NCBI GenBank assembly: GCA_937926325.1
Contig: CALAZQ010000039.1
Span: 1 to 16,949 of the forward strand
DNA from: an uncultured Planctomycetaceae bacterium
GTDB lineage: Bacteria > Planctomycetota > Planctomycetia > Pirellulales > UBA1268
Direction: 5' to 3'
Length of the DNA stretch: 16,949 nt
Shown here: piece after piece, positions 14,661-16,949 of the stretch
Layout of the letters: each line of letters starts with the position of its first letter
Position numbering within the stretch: the stretch's first letter is position 1
Translations under genes and position numbers: made by a program
The notes under the pieces: generated by a model
What the model was told of the DNA's origin: nothing
The model's database searches: none
What the model saw: the letters and a program-made list of their open reading frames with translations, nothing else

Positions 14661-15812
14661 TCAGTCGACTAGCGTCGCGAGTGCCTCAGCCAGATCTCCC
14701 TCAAGATCGCCGGCAGCCTCCAGACCGACCGACAGCCGGATCAGGCCGTCGGTGATGCCGACGGCGCGGCGGGCTTCGGGGGCATAGGCACCGTGGGACA
14801 TCACCGCCGGCAGTTCAATCAGCGACTCAACGGCCCCTAGGCTCACGGCCAGCCTGAAGAGTTTCGTCGCCTCAACCACCCGGCGGGCTGCTGCCACATC
14901 GCCAGCAATTTCAAAGCTGACCATTCCCCCGAAGCCACCGCAGAACTGCCGGGCTGCGACCTCGTGGCCGGGATGATCCGCAAGCCCGGGATAGTGAACC
15001 CGGTGAACTTGCGGCTGCTGTTGCAGCCAGCCTGCCAGCCGCGCCGCCGTGGCCGACTGGGCAAGGACGCGAAGCTCGAGCGTTTTCACACCACGGCAGC
15101 AGAGGAAAGACTCCAGCGGTCCCATCACACCGCCGGTGGCGTTCTGAAGCCAGTGGAGTCGTGCCCCAGTTTCAGCGTCGCGAGCCACCACCAGGCCCCC
15201 GAGCAGATCGCTGTGGCCACCGATGTATTTGGTGGCTGAATGCATGACGATGTCGGCACCGAGTTCCAGCGGCCGACAGAGCACCGGGGTGGCCAGGGTA
15301 TTGTCTGCGACCAGCAGCAGGCCCGCCTCGCGGGCGATGGCCACACAGCCGGCCACGTCGGTGACCGACAGCAGCGGGTTGCCGATCGGTTCAATCCAGA
15401 GCATGCGGGTTTCCGGCCGGATCGCTGCCCGCACTGCGGCCAGATCGCTGGTATCGACCGCAGTGACGGCCACCCCCTGCTCGGTCAGCACGTTGTTGAA
15501 CAGCCGCCAGCTGCCGCCGTAGATGTCGGTGCCCGTGATCAGATGGTCACCCGGCTTCAGCAGCAGGCTCACGCAGTGGGTCGCTGCCATCCCGGAGGCG
15601 AAGGCGAGGGCCCTGGCCCCGCCATCAAGTGAGGCAGCCACCGCCTCGAAGGCATGCCTGGTCGGCGAGCCGGTACGGGCGTAGTCATAGTCGGCCGGTC
15701 CGTCGGCCGCCGGCAGCACGAAGGTGCTCGCCAGGTGGACCGGCGGCACGACCGCGCCGCTGGTCGGGTCGGGCTCTTGGCCGACATGGATCGCCCGGGT
15801 GCGGAACTCCAT
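14661..15812 (-). CDS. Trans-sulfuration PLP enzyme (cystathionine gamma-lyase/synthase type)
   Basis: 383 residues, the normal length for the Cys/Met metabolism PLP family, a fold-type I cytosolic enzyme that works as a tetramer. The N-terminus FRTRAIHVGQEPDPTSGAVVPP is complete and typical. Cofactor residues visible: YARTGSPTR (Tyr44, Arg46, phosphate contacts from the neighbouring subunit), ASGMAA (Gly74-Met75), DIYGG (Tyr98, stacking), VADNT (Asp170, pyridine nitrogen) and HSATKYIGGH with the Schiff-base Lys195. The C-terminal SLGAVESLIELPAVMSH and ITDGLIRLSVGLE resemble gamma-lyase/gamma-synthase rather than E. coli-type beta-lyase. Reaction: cleavage of cystathionine, or its synthesis from an activated homoserine and cysteine; the sequence alone does not settle which. 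GGAG sits 6 nt before the ATG, and only 3 nt separate it from the stop of the upstream paralogue, so the two are co-translated. Confidence 0.9.
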   Translation of the reverse strand: MEFRTRAIHVGQEPDPTSGAVVPPVHLASTFVLPAADGPADYDYARTGSPTRHAFEAVAASLDGGARALAFASGMAATHCVSLLLKPGDHLITGTDIYGGSWRLFNNVLTEQGVAVTAVDTSDLAAVRAAIRPETRMLWIEPIGNPLLSVTDVAGCVAIAREAGLLLVADNTLATPVLCRPLELGADIVMHSATKYIGGHSDLLGGLVVARDAETGARLHWLQNATGGVMGPLESFLCCRGVKTLELRVLAQSATAARLAGWLQQQPQVHRVHYPGLADHPGHEVAARQFCGGFGGMVSFEIAGDVAAARRVVEATKLFRLAVSLGAVESLIELPAVMSHGAYAPEARRAVGITDGLIRLSVGLEAAGDLEGDLAEALATLVD

Positions 15813-15815
15813 CGG

Positions 15816-16949
15816 CTACTCCGCCGCCTCGAGGGCCCGGGCGAGGTCGGCGATGAGGTCGTCGGCATCCTCGATGCCACAGGCCATTCGCACCATGTTG
15901 TCGGCGATGCGGAAGCCGGCCCGCTCTGCGGGGCTGTAGTTCCAATAACTCATCACCATCGGCTGCTCGATCAGAGACTCCACGCCTCCGAGACTGGGCC
16001 CGATCCGAGGAATCTGCACCGCATCGATCACCGCCGCCGTCTGCCGCCAGTCGGCATCTTTAATGAAGAAGGTGACGAGCCCACCGAAGCCCCGCATGGT
16101 CCGCTTGGCAACGTCATGAAAGGGATGATCAGGCAAGCCCGGATAGAGCACCCGCTCCACTCGAGGATGGCCAGCCAGGAACTCGGCCACTGCCTGACCG
16201 TTGGCGTTGTGCCGCTGCATTCGCAGGGCCAGCGTTTTGAGACCCCGCTCGAGCAGGTAGGCGTTATGGGGCGAGTTGACGCCCCCCATGATGCCTCGCA
16301 AATTACGAACGGGATCGAGCAGTTCAGCCGGTCCAGTGACCGCACCAGCCAGCAGGTCGTTGTGGCCGCCGAGATACTTCGTGGCCGAATGGAGCACGAA
16401 ATCGACCCCCGCCTCGAGCGGCCGCACGTTGTAGGGGGTGCAGAGGGTGGCATCGATGAGGGTCAGCACCCCGTTGCGGCGGCCGATCTCGGCGAACCGT
16501 TCAATATCGACAACGCTCTGATGCGGGTTGGTCGGCGACTCGCTGATCAGGAACTTGGTCCGCGGCGTGATCGCCGCCTCCATCGCCTCATAGTCGCAGG
16601 TTCGCACTTCGCGGAAGCCGACCCCGAACCGGGTCAGGTGCTTGCGGCAGAACTCGCGGCTGCGGTGGTAGCACTCATCAAAAAAAAGGATCTCGTCGCC
16701 GGCATCGACATGGGCCATCAGCAGCCCGACGAAGGCCGCCATCCCACTGGCGAACAACACGCTTGCCTCACCGGCATCGAGGGCGGCGAGTTTGTCTTCG
16801 ACCACTTTCTCGCCGGGGTTGCCATAACGGCCGTACTCTTCCCGGGCCTGCCCCTCCTCCAGGAAATCAACGATCGCTTGCGTGTCGGGGAAGGTGTAGG
16901 TCGAGGCGGCAAAGATCGGGTCGGTGATCGCAAAGCCCGGCTTGACCCG
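15816..16949 (-). CDS. metB: Cystathionine gamma-synthase-like PLP enzyme, N-terminus cut by window edge
   Basis: About 377 residues are visible; the frame is open to the last base, and the GTG at 16805 is an internal valine codon. The missing part is probably only a few tens of residues. Visible: RVKPGFAITDPIFAASTYTF, YGRYGNPGEKVVEDKL (phosphate-contact Tyr/Arg), FASGMAAFVGLL, SESPTNPHQSVVDI, LIDATLCTPYN, HSATKYLGGHNDLLAG (Schiff-base Lys) and IPRIGPSLGGVESLIEQPMVMSYWNY. The last block, with MSYW instead of MTHA, and the SPTNP block resemble plant-type cystathionine gamma-synthase more than the downstream paralogue does. Likely reaction: activated homoserine plus cysteine gives cystathionine, in the cytosol, for methionine synthesis. 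Any riboswitch or promoter lies beyond the right edge. The gene is not a recent duplicate of its neighbour, as the two differ at most positions outside the motifs. Confidence 0.85.
   Translation of the reverse strand, partial: RVKPGFAITDPIFAASTYTFPDTQAIVDFLEEGQAREEYGRYGNPGEKVVEDKLAALDAGEASVLFASGMAAFVGLLMAHVDAGDEILFFDECYHRSREFCRKHLTRFGVGFREVRTCDYEAMEAAITPRTKFLISESPTNPHQSVVDIERFAEIGRRNGVLTLIDATLCTPYNVRPLEAGVDFVLHSATKYLGGHNDLLAGAVTGPAELLDPVRNLRGIMGGVNSPHNAYLLERGLKTLALRMQRHNANGQAVAEFLAGHPRVERVLYPGLPDHPFHDVAKRTMRGFGGLVTFFIKDADWRQTAAVIDAVQIPRIGPSLGGVESLIEQPMVMSYWNYSPAERAGFRIADNMVRMACGIEDADDLIADLARALEAAE

Overview
This GC-rich window looks like chromosomal DNA of a planctomycete (Planctomycetota, probably Planctomycetia/Pirellulales-like). 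The assignment rests on families largely confined to, or greatly expanded in, that phylum: a DUF1559 prepilin-like protein ending in an H-x9-DG motif, a PSCyt1-DUF1549-DUF1553 cytochrome-like protein paired with a DUF1501 protein, a sialate-O-acetylesterase fused to a DUF1080 domain, and a beta-barrel-like outer-membrane protein. I cannot name the species. I see no rRNA, tRNA, CRISPR array, insertion sequence or phage gene.

Layout. (1) Left edge to 675, plus strand: the C-terminal part of a DUF1559 protein, closed by a strong intrinsic terminator. (2) Everything else is on the minus strand, read from right to left. At the right edge is a tandem pair of PLP-dependent trans-sulfuration enzymes: a cystathionine gamma-synthase-like gene (cut by the edge), then 3 nt later a gamma-lyase/synthase-like gene. 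Next comes a secreted planctomycete protein with a Pro/Ala-rich N-terminal half and a beta-barrel-like C-terminal half, followed by a terminator. Then comes an intrinsically disordered Arg-rich/acidic protein. Then a GT4 glycosyltransferase is followed 32 nt later by a GH92 alpha-mannosidase-like enzyme without a visible signal peptide. Last is a cluster of a large PSCyt1/DUF1549/DUF1553 protein, a DUF1501 protein (ATGA stop/start overlap) and the SASA-DUF1080 esterase.

How the genes may work together. The left half reads as a carbohydrate-processing neighbourhood. The esterase could de-acetylate a glycan. Its DUF1080 domain belongs to the family now linked to 3-keto-glycoside hydrolysis. The PSCyt1/DUF1501 pair supplies predicted exported proteins, one with heme-binding CxxCH motifs. 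A pathway that oxidises a sugar ring, passes electrons to a c-type heme and then cleaves the keto-sugar is an attractive but unproven reading. The GT4/GH92 pair suggests making and trimming of a glycan, possibly inside the cell. The right end is sulfur amino-acid metabolism.

The most unusual gene is the Arg-rich protein (11057-12469). It has four pure Arg runs separated by acidic linkers, two copies of a short W-x-D-[LV]-A-[DE]-S-L-G motif near the N-terminus, a conserved-looking C-terminal helix and a strongly structured leader. It has the look of an RNA-binding scaffold, but no enzymatic domain is recognisable. All genes appear intact except the two cut by the window edges. No stretch longer than about 300 bases lacks a gene.
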